Shown here in pieces: positions 9,586 through 21,971 of a stretch of 64,000 bases of DNA. Below the pieces are notes generated by a model. That model searched no databases. It was not told where the DNA came from and saw nothing but the letters and a program-made list of their open reading frames with translations. The stretch comes from Lunularia cruciata (lineage: Eukaryota; Streptophyta; Marchantiopsida; Lunulariales; Lunulariaceae). The position numbers and the translations under genes were made by a program. Numbering within the stretch: position 1 is the first letter of the stretch; every line of letters starts with the position of its first letter. The stretch lies in NCBI GenBank assembly GCA_948567375.1, contig OX419760.1, positions 62,926,911 to 62,990,910 of the forward strand, written 5' to 3'.

Positions 9586-10338
9586 TGTAATCTTCCAAGG
9601 ATAGCAGACCTGAAGAGAAACACAAAAGAAGAAACACACAATTTCACACTCAACGTCTGATGCTCCAAAGGAGCACCTTGATTGTATTATATAGCAAAGG
9701 AGACATCACCAAAGGAAGCTCCATCCTTGGATCAGATACATAGATTGATGACCTGTAAACAAGCTCTGTCTTTAGATTGGTTGCATGTATGGGTGACATG
9801 TTGGTTCTGATCCTATTTGCTTGGTCAAACCATCTTTGACCAAAGAGAATCTTTAGAGAATCTTCTTGTAGAAATCTCCAAATTGCATGGGTGAGGTACC
9901 GTTGGAAAGCTCTCGACAAGAAAAACTTGGGGGAAAGAAAGGCTAGCTTTTCCTTCATTAGGGTGAATCTGCACATTTTTTAGGCCTAATTCATTCATTT
10001 AGGGTTTTGAAATTGGCTATAAAGTTTAGGTTATTTTGGCTCTTGCCCTATTAGTAGAAGTACTCTTTTGGTGACATTTCTATTTGAACTACCTAGCCCA
10101 TGATGCATAATATCCTTCTAGATGTTACCAAGCCAATTTTCACCTTTGGATCATATGTCTAGCTTTTGGTATTACAAATTCAAGCTATTTTTTGCTCTTG
10201 CTCACAAGTTAATAAGTAGAAGAACTTTTTTGGTGATAGTTCTATTTGATCTACCTAGCCTATCATACGTAACATTTTTCTAGATGTTATTAAGCCAAAT
10301 TTCAACTGGAGATGATATGTTTAGCTATTGGTATTATA
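9586..10338 (-). repeat. LTR of the second family, inverted, with terminus-containing duplication
   Basis: The reverse complement matches the 5387-6125 LTR. GGTATTACA at about 10168-10176 and GGTATTATA at 10330-10338 show that the duplicated unit of about 160 bp includes the LTR's own start. The palindrome TAACATC/GATGTTA recurs in degenerate form. Flanks gttga and actac do not match, and there is no PBS or polypurine tract beside it, so it is a fragment or a recombination product. Confidence 0.8.
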
Positions 10339-11082
10339 ACTACTAAGGGAATTTGACTACCATTAACTACCATAAAATGGCAATGCTAAGGATCATAGCC
10401 ATAACCAAATCTATATATATATATTCACATTTATTTACATTTTCTGATTATCTAGTAATTTACCTACATTTATTGGGTTTTAGTATTGATTGGATATAAA
10501 TCATGTTAATATTAGGACTATAATATGTATTTTTTGAGTTAATTATATTAGAGCAATAATTTACTCCTAGTAATTAAGATTATACAAAGATTCAATTGTA
10601 TATAATTTTTAGTAAAAGCTTTCTTAGTATAACCAAAGATTAAAATGGGATATTTAATAAATGAGTTAAGAGCATAATGTCTCAAAATTCAATCATTTAT
10701 TATCCTCATACTATATTTTCAATTTAATATATTAGACAATTTGTCAAAACTCTATATCATCATTTTATTTAAACACAATACAATTCACTAAAGAATTACA
10801 TGTGAAGAATAGATAAGTGCAATCAAGAGAAAATATTCATGGATTGCTATTTCTTACGTAATATTGGAATTTCAAAGATATTTTTATATTTGATTTTAAA
10901 TTTGAGTAGATAAAGAAAAAATATCTTATAAAACATTAATTTAAATTTGAATCAACTTAGAAAACTAAAAGCTGAAACTGTAGTTTATATGGAAAAGTAG
11001 AGAGGAATATCAATAGATTCCAATCCTACAAATGATTTGATTAGCAAATTATTATCATGCAATAATGATAGAAAGGGGGTGA
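10339..11082. other. Very AT-rich stretch, no gene seen
   Basis: Long A/T runs and no open frame of note. It separates the LTR block from the truncated non-LTR copy. Confidence 0.6.
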
Positions 11083-11690
11083 CCGCGTCAAAGACACTAA
11101 GGATGGGAAGACCCATCAAGCCATACAAGGGAAAGATAAAAAGTGTAAAATGGTGCTAAGCCCCAATAGAGTCTATATGAGAAATCTGCCTTACAACACC
11201 TAAGATGTCCAAGCTATGCAAGTCGTACGATCTACAAACAATTGGAGCATCCAAAGAAGCATCACCTAATGTGGTTGCTCTCCTATGGATTGTACTTACC
11301 ACTGCACTCTATAGAGCAATGGACACACTATGTCTAAAATATGCTACAAAGTATGAGAGTGAGAGTGGTACTCCTTGGCGCCTAACATGATAAGTTTGTT
11401 AAGTCATGCACTCTCTGACATATGTGTCAAATGCTATGTCCACCACTCCATGGAACTCCAAGGCTAGAGGAACAAAGAGGTGACCTTGCTGCATGCCCCT
11501 AGACTTGGAGACCTTGCGATCTATTGTTGCACTCGCCATCCATCCAATGGATGGATAATAGTTCATTCCAAAACGGTATCCTACGTAGGGTCAATAACCA
11601 CGACATCAGTTACTATCATCTGATCATATCGGACGGTATAAGTCTGCCCTTGACAAGTGTCATCTGCCAAACATACTATGAGATACAAAT
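11083..11690 (-). mobile_element. 5'-truncated copy of the endonuclease-type non-LTR element
   Basis: The minus-strand translation aligns with the C-terminal part of the copy at 51.6-53.3 kb: SRGMQQGHLFVPLALE, VPLSLSYFVAYFR, SYDLHSLDIL and ISHIDSIGA. The same 3' UTR follows (gatgggtcttcccatcc ... cgcggtcac). The match continues through the endonuclease-like ADLY block to about 11690, then stops. A fixed 3' end with a variable 5' end is typical of target-primed reverse transcription. Confidence 0.75.
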
Positions 11691-12930
11691 AATGATAGAA
11701 GTCAATGTGTTGTCACATTGAATGTGTTGTCAAACAAAATATATAATATAAATATTCCTTCTATATAAACATTCAATAGAGTTGTTTTCGGTTGTATGAA
11801 ATCAAAATGTATATTTTGAGAAACTGAAAAACAATTACCTTTTTATAACAGTTAAATCAGGAATTCAAGTGATCTTGATCCACATTAAAGAAAATGCTAA
11901 ATCGGAGTTTATTTGGAGTTTACTTGAAAGCCAAGACTGGACTTAAAAGATCGTTTTCCCTACCTGTCAGCGATTTGTATTTGTCCACATGGCAGGACCT
12001 CGTGAGTCGTCGGACATCGAGCGTGAATCTCCGTGTCCCCTTTATGGACCTCTAGATCCCTTTACCCGCCAACTACAGTCCAAGCTCCGGATTTCCTTCG
12101 ACTCCACTGAACGGAGACTTTGGACGTCCAGTCTGGTGGGTGAGCCTCCTTCTCAATGCACCGACGGACGGAGACTAACCGTCGATCTGAGGGATCAACA
12201 AACGCTAATAATCGATCCCGCAAAAACTGTAAATCCTCCGTGAAAAGGAAAACACTTTCTGTTCCCTGGAAAGTTCGGTCGAGGAAGACGCGGATGTACT
12301 GACATTTTAAGAATGTACTTGACTTGAAAACCCGAAATAGTCACGAAATATACTGAAAACTTGTATCTGAGGACTTTTATACTCCTCACTCATTAGTAGG
12401 ACTGGACCACTGGACTGTAAAATGGAGAAGGGGATGTTCCCCTTAGGGAGAGTATTCACCTCTTGGAAGTGTTTGTTTGACCTAGGCAGTACAGAAAGTA
12501 GTAGGGAGGAGCGGAGGAAAATGAGTGCCATCGAAGGAAGGAAACGACGACGATCCTTGAGGAGGAGATTCCCGGGAGGACTCATGGACTCTTTCATCCT
12601 GAATTGAGGAAACCTCAAGGGCAAGAAAGAAGTCCAGATCGGTATCAAACTGCAGGTCGAGCATTCGGAGAAGTTCTGGTCGATCATTTGATTGGATTTG
12701 AGGCCCAAGGTTCGAATGCCGGACTGTTTGGGAGTGCTGGATGGGGATAAATGTTGGGAGAGTACGATTGTTGCGGCCGTGGCGAGACCTGGTTTTCGAG
12801 ACCTGATCGTCCGGGATCAAGATAATTTGAGGATACAGAGGATTGATGAAGTTTTTGTAGTTTGTATCATTCGTGTTTGACTGATGCAGTGAAGCTGTCT
12901 GGAGTCGTGTGTGATACAAGAGTGTAAAAC
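11691..12930. other. Upstream region of the ABCA gene
   Basis: It changes from AT-rich to more balanced composition near 11950. No coding exon is supported. Purine-rich sequence at about 12420-12610 could be 5' leader. No TATA box or start site can be fixed from sequence alone. Confidence 0.4.
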
Positions 12931-15900
12931 ATGGCGTCCTCTTGGCATAAACAAATGCTGGCGACCTTACATCGTAATTTGAGAGTTAAATTTCGGGATG
13001 CTGGACATACGTTTCAAGAGATTGTTCTTCCGGTTAGTTTTCTGCCCCTCTAGGTTGGTGTCGTTGTCAATCTCTGCTATTTGGAGGTACATTGCATCAT
13101 TGTCCTGGTCGTTGCAGTGGGCTTTTTTTCATATAGTGTAGGTTTCTGGGAGTCCTAACAGTACGGCACTCCACCTTGTCCCTCCATTTTTACCAACTTC
13201 AGCAATTGCGCTAGTGAATTATCCATGCAGGTGTTCTATCCTTTGCCGTTATTGAACGAGCTGCAAGTAGTGTGAGAACAGAGTGTTGACAATTTTGTAA
13301 CTTAGATTTGTTCTCACTAGAAATAAATCTCTCTACTTCCGTGCGTGTACACAAAATCTTAGACAATTCGGGGGGTTTAAGCTGCACGTATTGCTTTGAG
13401 TATTTGCTTCTATGTTCACTTATTTACTACGATCATGGTTCCTCAATGAAGCAATCGAATTGCGCCGGGTTTTAAAGTTTTTTTAATTATAAATGTTCTT
13501 AGAACTCTCAAACTTAAGACGGGTTACCCGAATCATCCGTCCCCTTCCCCTCCCGACTCAGGTGAATACATCTCCGATATCATGTGGATTGCCACGTTTA
13601 ATTCACATACAGTAAATGGGGTTGCATTGTCACAAACATCAGTTTGCACCAAATGCCGTAGTAGAGATTGAGCAGCCAGATTACACGAAACCTATGAGGT
13701 CTGGCTCATCTGCATCAAATGAGCTGATGAATGAATGTTGTGCACTGTACAAAGTTTACAGGATGTTTGGTAATCAGAAGCTTGACTTTAAACATTTGGT
13801 CCAATAATTAAGCAAGGGAGAAATGTAACTGGGAGAAGGGGTTACAAAGAGAGAGCTCAATATATTGCCGATTTGTTATGGTTTGTCCTGGTGCATAACG
13901 AATGCTTACTTCTGTTTACCCGGTTGAGTGTGCAGATATATATCATCACCTTACTGGTTGTTGTCAAGTTTCTAGAGCCGTAAGTAGCGACCATTTCTGA
14001 GTTTTAAATTAAGTTATTACTACTGCGTGTTGGTCGTTTTACGGTTTCAGGTAGAGGTCCCATTCTTGTATATGCAAGATACAAGGGGTGCCGAGGTAAT
14101 TAGATTCATTATGAGTGAGACTTGGATTGAGCATACGTGTTCCTTACTTTATGCGATTTACACATTGGTATTAATGTTAACATCAATAAATTCCGGCTCC
14201 GGCTTTTAATAATTTCAGACAGTTGGATATACCTGCATCCCCTTTGGAAGCGAAAGTGGATACTTTCTGTATACCGGCTGATGCCGTATCTGGAACTGGT
14301 GGTGTTTGCTTGGACCTTCCCAGCCGTCCAAGGGAAGAGACTGTGGTAAGTACATCCTTGCCACTGTTTGTGTTCTACGTAGATGTGTCAAGATTTGTAT
14401 TCATATCAAGAGATCAAGCGGAAATATCGATGACGTAGCCTATTAAGTCCGTATTGAAGACTTCGCTTGTGGAGTAACGGTAGAGAATTACGGGGATAGG
14501 TGGGACATGTGTGAGAAGAGTCGCCAATTACTGCGTAGGATATCCATGGAGTATCAGGAGAATTCACGATTATCTTTTTTAGATCTTCTAATGAATATTT
14601 CGTGTGTGTTATGAAGCTGGCCTTCGTTCCTCAGCAAAACGCTGCCATTTCCAAATTGGTGATGGATGTCGTTCAGCAGTTTGGCTTGCAGTGAGTTCGT
14701 GTTTCCTTACATCGACATGAATTTTACTATCATAGAACCCTGAACCTCACTCTTATATTTTGATCTAACTGTCTACTCTTTTTGTTCGTCCGTACAACTT
14801 TGAAACGTCATAAATGAACATTTCATGAATTCTCAAGTTGAGAGGGTGAACAGTAGTGGAAGACCAGCAAAGCACTAAGAAACCCAAAGTGTCTTCCTAC
14901 ACGGATTTAGAAGTACATTTCGTGAGAAACTTAAATGTTATTCTGAATCTGTAAGAGATCAGTCAGTGACTTAACATTATATGGATACTTATAGTTCCTC
15001 GCTGACTTCTTGCAGAAGTTAAAAGTGCTAGAATTTTCGATGCTGTTGCCGTGTTTATCTTTTTCTCTTGTTCTTTTGACATACCGACCGAGCGTTCGCC
15101 ATATTGGGTGATGGGTCCGGGCTTTCACTTTGGGACTATTTCCAAGTTTAGGGTTGTGGATTCACTTTCCCTTTGCTGAGAAATATGTGAGCCACACCTA
15201 GTTTTACCGAGTGCATGGGGTTGTTTCTTTTAATGGTTTTAGAGGAAAGGGTTGGTCCAGGTTTTGTAATAAATACACTGAGATGTAGTATGGGCTGAAT
15301 TATGCAGTTATGAAATTCCAGCCCTATCTCCAAAAGGTTTTGACAGTGAGGATGATATGCTCGACTTCTATTACTCACATCCAGAGGTAAGACTTTCCCT
15401 CCGCTTGTGCATCTCTGAGGAAGGAGGCAATTTGGAATTATGAGACACTGTTTTGGAGCTCCTGAAATTTGCGTTCAGCGTTTGTTTTGTTGTGCGAACA
15501 TCTATGTATGTCTCTCTGTATTACATGAATCACGCACAGGTTCACCCGTTACATTTCTGTTGCAGATGCTCTTTGCCGCTCTTGTATTCGAGGATAAGAA
15601 TGTCTTTGGGGCAAATGTCCTCCCGGCAGACCTTCATTACAGCATAAGGATCAACGGTACTTTGTCATATACATTGCATACGTATTCATCTACTTAATAC
15701 ATAGTATTTTATTCACAAAAAAGGATACTATGAAAATGGAAGATGCAGAATGCTTTTACTTTGAATGAGAGAGGAAGAAACTGAAAGATTGCTCGATTAT
15801 AATGCGCTTTGTTCTTGCAGGCTCGTACCTCCCATCAACTTCAGAAACCATTGGAAATAAGGAAGACTGCCAACTCGATAGATATGTCTGTGATGCAAAT

Positions 15901-18900
15901 GGCTATCTAAATTCAGGTTTTTATGGCTCTTGACATTTGTCTCTCATGTTGACAAAGTCCTCATTTCGAATGTAGTCCTCATTCTGTTTTGTCACGGGGG
16001 TACTGATAGTGACGTCAAATCAAACTTTTATTTTCTAGTGTGAATTCAAGCTATTTTACCTGGCTGGAAGTTGTTTCGTTCTTTGGGAATTGTTGAGGAA
16101 GTGGTTATCTGATGATTATGTGTCTTTCTTACGTCAGGTTTCCTAGCGCTTCAGAGTGTTGTCTCACAAGTTGCCAGAGCAACAGCAATGCCAGGATCAG
16201 CATGCTCGAATAAGAAAGCAAAAAGTACGTTTGTACAGCAGCAGGCATTGCCGGCCTATCATAGATCCTTTGCATCATTGGAATTCCAACTCTTCACTGC
16301 ATTGTACATGGTCCTGGCTCTTTCTCCAGTTCTGCAAACAACCCTCACCCACATCGTGCAAGAAAAGCAAAGTCTTTTGAAGGTAATATAACGACTTAGG
16401 ACTATATTTCTGGGTCCATGTCCAAAAGTAATCTGGATATTGAATGTGTTGCCTAGAAGTAAATCAATATCCATGCTTATGAGGGTTATCCGCGCAGATA
16501 CAGGAACAGGGAGTTTTGTTCTTCCCTTATGTAGCTTAATGAACGATGATCTAATAGCTGTATAGTATGCTTATCGAGGGGAGATACAGTAAGTTAAGTA
16601 TCCAAATATTTAAGTTCATGATATATCTGTGGTTTAAATGCATGTTTAGTCAGTTTTCAAATTTTGAAGGTATGTTTTAGTCTGGGCACAAGACTGCTTC
16701 TGACCACTTATGGTATAATCGACCGAAGAGTAGAATTAACGGATGGATTCTGTCCATCACATGGACAGAATCCATCCTTCATCTGAAGCAAGTCACAATT
16801 GCTGCAAAAGTCAATGATCATGATTTATCGTTGTATTCAAGACAGCTAGTGAGCGTTGTGGGTGTCTTGTCATTTGCAGGACTGTATGCTACTGATGGGA
16901 TTAAGAGAATCCGTTTACTGGATTTCGTGGCTCATCACATATGCTCTTATGTCCGCCATGACGACACTAATTCTTGTGAGTCCACATTGATGGAATTTAA
17001 AACTTCATAATCTTTATAAGTTAGCATTCAATTCCTCCAACCTTGCGTCTTACGCTTGTATATATGGATTTGACGTACATGTGGCTTCACTGGATGTGAT
17101 TATTACACTCAGATTTAGATCTGGCTTTCCGCAACGTAGCGCTCATGCAAAGGCCAAACCCACTGACACCGGTTTGTTTGGTTGAAACTTGAATATGCCT
17201 TTCTTCAGGTGTTTACAGCAAGATGGACCACGTTGTTTGAATTTACAAGCACGGGGATGTTGTTCCTTATCATCTATCCGTTCACCTTGTCCCTTATCAC
17301 GATGGCATTCGCCCTAAGCACGGTCTTTTCCAAGGTTTGTAGCCAACCTTTAAGAAGGTGAAAACTCAAAAGATGTTTGAATTCACATCGGTTTGTTAGA
17401 GATGTGTATATTTGCCCTCAAGACTGATATAGATAACCTTAGACCATATTTGGGTTTCGAGCAATCAAAGATCCAATGCTTTTCAATAGTCACATACAGA
17501 GGGATTTTGTTCACCATGTGCTCGATTCGAAGTTTGTGTGATAATAGTAGTGATAATATGTATTGGGTTTGTTTCTGTAATCAAAGAAGTATGACAGCCT
17601 GGTCTGGCTTTATTGCAGGTTCAATCAGCGACGTCATTCTCAGGATTGCTGATAATGCTTTGCAGCTTGATGATTATTCCTATCGACTTGCTTCAATGGT
17701 CAACAGGCATATGCGCAGCTTTGTCCTTGATATCTCCAATCGGACTTGCTCTTGCAGTCGACGTGATAGTGCGGGCAGAAGGCCGTGGACAAGGAATCAC
17801 TTTCTACAACTTCTGGTCTACGGTTGACCCCATAACCTATCTTTAACCATATGACTTTTATGCCATGTTCTCTTGTCCTGCCAGAGTGCTTGGTAATCTA
17901 CCATACAATAATCTCTACTGTCTGTAATCAGCTCTCCCAATTGCATTTGTTTAAAAATAACTGATGGAAATATGCGCTTGCTATCAGTTGGGACCATATT
18001 TTTCACAGTCTAATTTCCGAACTGGATTCGCAGGCGAAAGGCACAAGTCCCTTGAGTGTTGGTGCCCTGGTCTGCATATTCATTGGAGACGCCATTATAT
18101 ATGGAGTCATTGCATGGTTTGTATACGATAATCCTGTCTCCAAACTTTAGGTGTTTACATGGCACATGTTTTTCTCATGTTGAAGTTTGACGGATGCGGG
18201 CTTGTGACGTTGCTTGGGAGAGTGGGAAGGAAGAGGTCATCTTTTGTACTAATATTCGTCAATGATGTTATTTCTCGATGTAGGTATATGGATAACACTT
18301 GGCCACATCCTGAAAGAGGTCCTAAGAGACCCTGGAACTTCTGTTTTTCTGCAAATTACTGGTTTCCTTCCCGCGGGGAAGTCTCATACATGCTTGCACC
18401 GCAAGACAATGTGAGATAATGTCAATAGTCCCCTGACGTTGAGGGAGGGCTAGCCTTTCACCCCTTGATTTGATCTGCTTAGGACGACCATCCATGAACC
18501 TTGGAAAAAGTTCTGGTGTTTGGTTTCAAGCTCGAGCGTTTGTCCCGCTAACATGGAGATTCATATTGAGTCGACGTCTGAAATGTGTTGTGCCAGTGAG
18601 TGAACACTAGATAGTGAGGAAATTGAGCTCTTAGATACCTTCTCGTGGATTCTTTTGTACTCTTTGATAGATCTGCTTAGTAGCCGAATGTTTCTTCCAT
18701 GAATGTTGCGTTCTACTCCAGAGGAACATTGCTTCACATCTTTTGTGGTTTATACGTTTTTGCAGCCGGCATTTGTTTCCCAGTTCCAAATGGATGAAGC
18801 TAGCTTTGTCGTGGGAACACCTAGTGATGTAGCTCTTGATGGTATGAACTTTCTGAACGTGACTTCCACCTGTATGGGTGTTGAATATTATCTCTTTTTG

Positions 18901-21900
18901 TAAAGAGAGCTTTTCTCTGGGTCGGGTCTCCCCCTACACCTTGACTTAATGTAGACTTGATAGAACAATTTGGAGCACGATTATTTGCGCCAAGCTAGAA
19001 AGTAAGTTTCTTGGTTTGGCACTTACTTATTATGGACTTGATACCAGTTGATCCACGACATCCTGTCCAAGAAGATGATCCGAACATGGAGCCAGTCGAA
19101 CCTGAGATCGCTCGCAGAGCAGCTATAATCTGCAAAGATTTGAAGAAAGCATACTACAGGAAAAGGAAATGGTGGCAATTTTGGGATATCGAAGGTGGTA
19201 GGGGACAGGCATCCAGGCAACAATGGAAGCCGGAAGCAGAAGTTATCAAAGGCTTAAATTTAAACTTGTATGAAGGGCAGCTGTTTGCCTTCGTTGTGAG
19301 TGGATACTATACTCAAGCCTCAACTCTATGTAGTAGATATCAAGCGTGGAGTTTCTAGCGAGACCTAATGACAAGTTCTTGAACAGAAAGATCTGAATGT
19401 CACTTTGCTGCAGGGTCACAGCAGGTCTGGGAAGACAGCACTCGTTTCCATGCTAGCGGGGTTGTCACAAAGGACGTCTGGCGAAGCCTATATTTATGGT
19501 CTTCCAATAAGCGATGGAGGTATATGACCGACGTGCATGTGTTTACAGTTAATTTGCATGCTATGGGTCTTCATTCCTGTGGCTGTTATGCAGTTGACAA
19601 GACCCTTTTACTTTTCAGCGTTAGATTGCTTACCAAATCCATGAATTCTGGTCTTGGATGTTTATGGTTCAGGTGCAGAGCTGCAGTCTCTAGTGGGTTT
19701 CTGCCCACAGGAGGACATCGTCCTTGATTTGCTAACTGTGCGCGAGCAGGTTGACGCTCGTCTCGTAATTCCAGGCAAAGTTTATGTCAAGGGAATTCTG
19801 CTCTTTGCTTGTACTTGCATATATTTGCTAAATGAATAACCTGATGAGGTATCAGGATACCTTTACTGTCATCAAGGAGTTGGCCAAAAGTTCCTTTTTG
19901 TTGGAGAGCTTTGAGTAGCTGATGCCCCGTAGAGGAGTTCTCTGGTCTATAAACAGAACTTGCTTTGTAATTGAAGGTGGAGTTCTCAAGTTAGGAGCTA
20001 CTTTAGGATGTGACAAGTGCTATATTAAGGTTGATATAGCACTTAATTCTTTCTTGTATCACAATTGCAGCTCAAGTATTTTGCAGCAATCAAAGGGGAG
20101 TCCCTTCATTTAGGAGAAGATGCGTTTGATCAGAACAAACAATCAACCAAATCTAGCACAGAAAGAACAGAAGAATTATTGCAGGAACTACAGCTTCTAG
20201 AACAGGCTGACACACAGGCATCCGAACTTGGTGCTTCTGCCAAGCGCAAACTCAGCCTTGCCATAGCCCTTGTAGGAGACCCGCAGGTACAGCCATCCGT
20301 TTCCTTAGGAGGCTCAAATATTCTACTGACTTTACTGGTTTGCATTACACCATTGTGGCTGGGCTCAAGCTTGATTGACTTACCTTCAAGCAGTGGCGAA
20401 TTTATTAGTATGTCTTGTTGAGGCTATGTTCAAATCTGAGTGTTTCACACAACTTTTGGTATTCATGCTCAGGTGGTCATCATGGATAATCCCACAGCAA
20501 ACATGGACGCAGACGCCAGACGAGTTTTCTGGGACATGCTGAAGAAACATCAAAAGGGGCGTGTGTTTATATTTACCACTGATTCTATGGAAGAAGCAGA
20601 TTTAGTGGCTGATCGTAAAGCAATACTGTCGCATGGTGTTTTAAAGTGCTGTGGCAGTTCTCTTTTCTTGCGGAATCGCTTCGGTACATACTTATCCATC
20701 GGAACTTTCCCGAGTGTCATGTTGTTGCATGAGGAAGTCTGCAACAAATAAACAAGCATTGGGCTGACTGCACATTTCAATGCCATTCGTAATTTATGCT
20801 TAACTTGGGACGGATATATGCATTTTGTCCAATATGCACGAGTGCCTGAACTGGCAGATATGACTTTGCCTCATGATGAAGCATATGTACTCCTTCGAAC
20901 GCAAGGCTAGCCTACTTTCCTATGAACGACTAATCTAGGTTATTTGTGACCTTTATATATCACATCCTACCCCATACTGCTAGTAGTAGTTGTACCTGTT
21001 CTTGCTAAAAGTATACATCACATTCTAAGTTTCTGTTCGTGTAGGGTTGAGCTATTTACTACATATCACCAAAGGGGAGACTTTCAATGCCGGATCCGTT
21101 CTGAGAGTAATTGAAGGCCACATACCTGAGGTCACAGTAATTCCTACTTCAAGAGGACAGGCACATACTACGTATAAGCTTCCTCTCGGATTCCCATCGG
21201 AGACCAGCGCACTCATGACAGAGTTGACAGCGTGAGTATTTTCTTGGTCATCAATTATAGAATAATTCATGTCGGTGTATATGTGTCAGTTGTGGGAACT
21301 GCCAATCAGAAGGTTTAGGCACTTTTGCATCAAGCACTCCCAAAAGAAGTTTCGTAAATAAACTCTTTTTACCGTACTTTATATATTGTAGTAAAGGGCA
21401 AGTACTGGTTGATCATGGCTTACATTCATCCCACCATTCTACTGTTAAGACGGCTTCGAAATCTGGAGAAAATCGGCATTTACTTCGTGTGAAGTTTTTG
21501 TTTATATTAACAGTCAACATGAGGCATGAATATTTACACCCAGCGTCTTGCAGAAAGGCAGCGGAGCTTGGAGTAGAGGGAGGGGCTCTAGAAGCAACCA
21601 CCCTAGAAGAAGTCTTTATGCAGTTCCAAGGTATTGGTCCCATCATATTTTGGTTAAGTCCCACCCAACTCAAAGCTTGTAAAGACTAGGCATATTTTTG
21701 TGTGGATTGGTTCCTTGTAACAACGTTCGTCTGATGCTACTGATTTTCGCGTGGTCTCAGATGAGGATGAAGAGGAGGCAGCTGCAGTTTCCGTACATGA
21801 CGCAAGCTCTATGCATACCTGGGGTCCTGAGTCTTCTGAAGATATGGAGGAAGAAGCTTTGCTTACAAGCAATAATTCTCATGGTGGAGATGATTCTGTG

Positions 21901-21971
21901 AGCAAGTTTAGGACTCCTCAGTTGAAGATGCAGGTCATCGCGATGCTGCGGTCTCGATTATCTCTTTACAG
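12931..21971 (+). other. ABCA N-terminal half: TMD1, NBD1 and acidic linker
   Basis: Residues 1-48 hold the N-terminal basic stretch and first membrane segment, and about 50-225 form the large non-cytosolic loop. Residues about 226-450 hold five or six further membrane segments. NBD1 spans about 510-780. It has Walker A GHSRSGKT (Lys600), Q-loop GFCPQED, a degenerate signature ELGASAKRK (about 706-714), Walker B VVIMDNPT (Asp731, with Asn732 where the catalytic Glu belongs) and TTDSM with Asp763 where the H-loop His belongs. The family's LKCCGSS block follows. Exon 22 encodes an acidic linker (DEDEEEA, SSEDMEEEA) before TMD2. Substitutions were read directly from the codons. Confidence 0.8.

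Noticed and set aside
12307-12919. Overlapping minus-strand open frames upstream of the ABCA start
   Set aside because: No domain or family match. They lie in the probable 5' leader of the plus-strand gene.
14049-14095. Extra ABCA exon between exons 2 and 3 (VEVPFLYMQDTRGAE)
   Set aside because: It has good-looking borders, but joining it to exon 2 puts a stop in phase. Skipping it keeps the frame.
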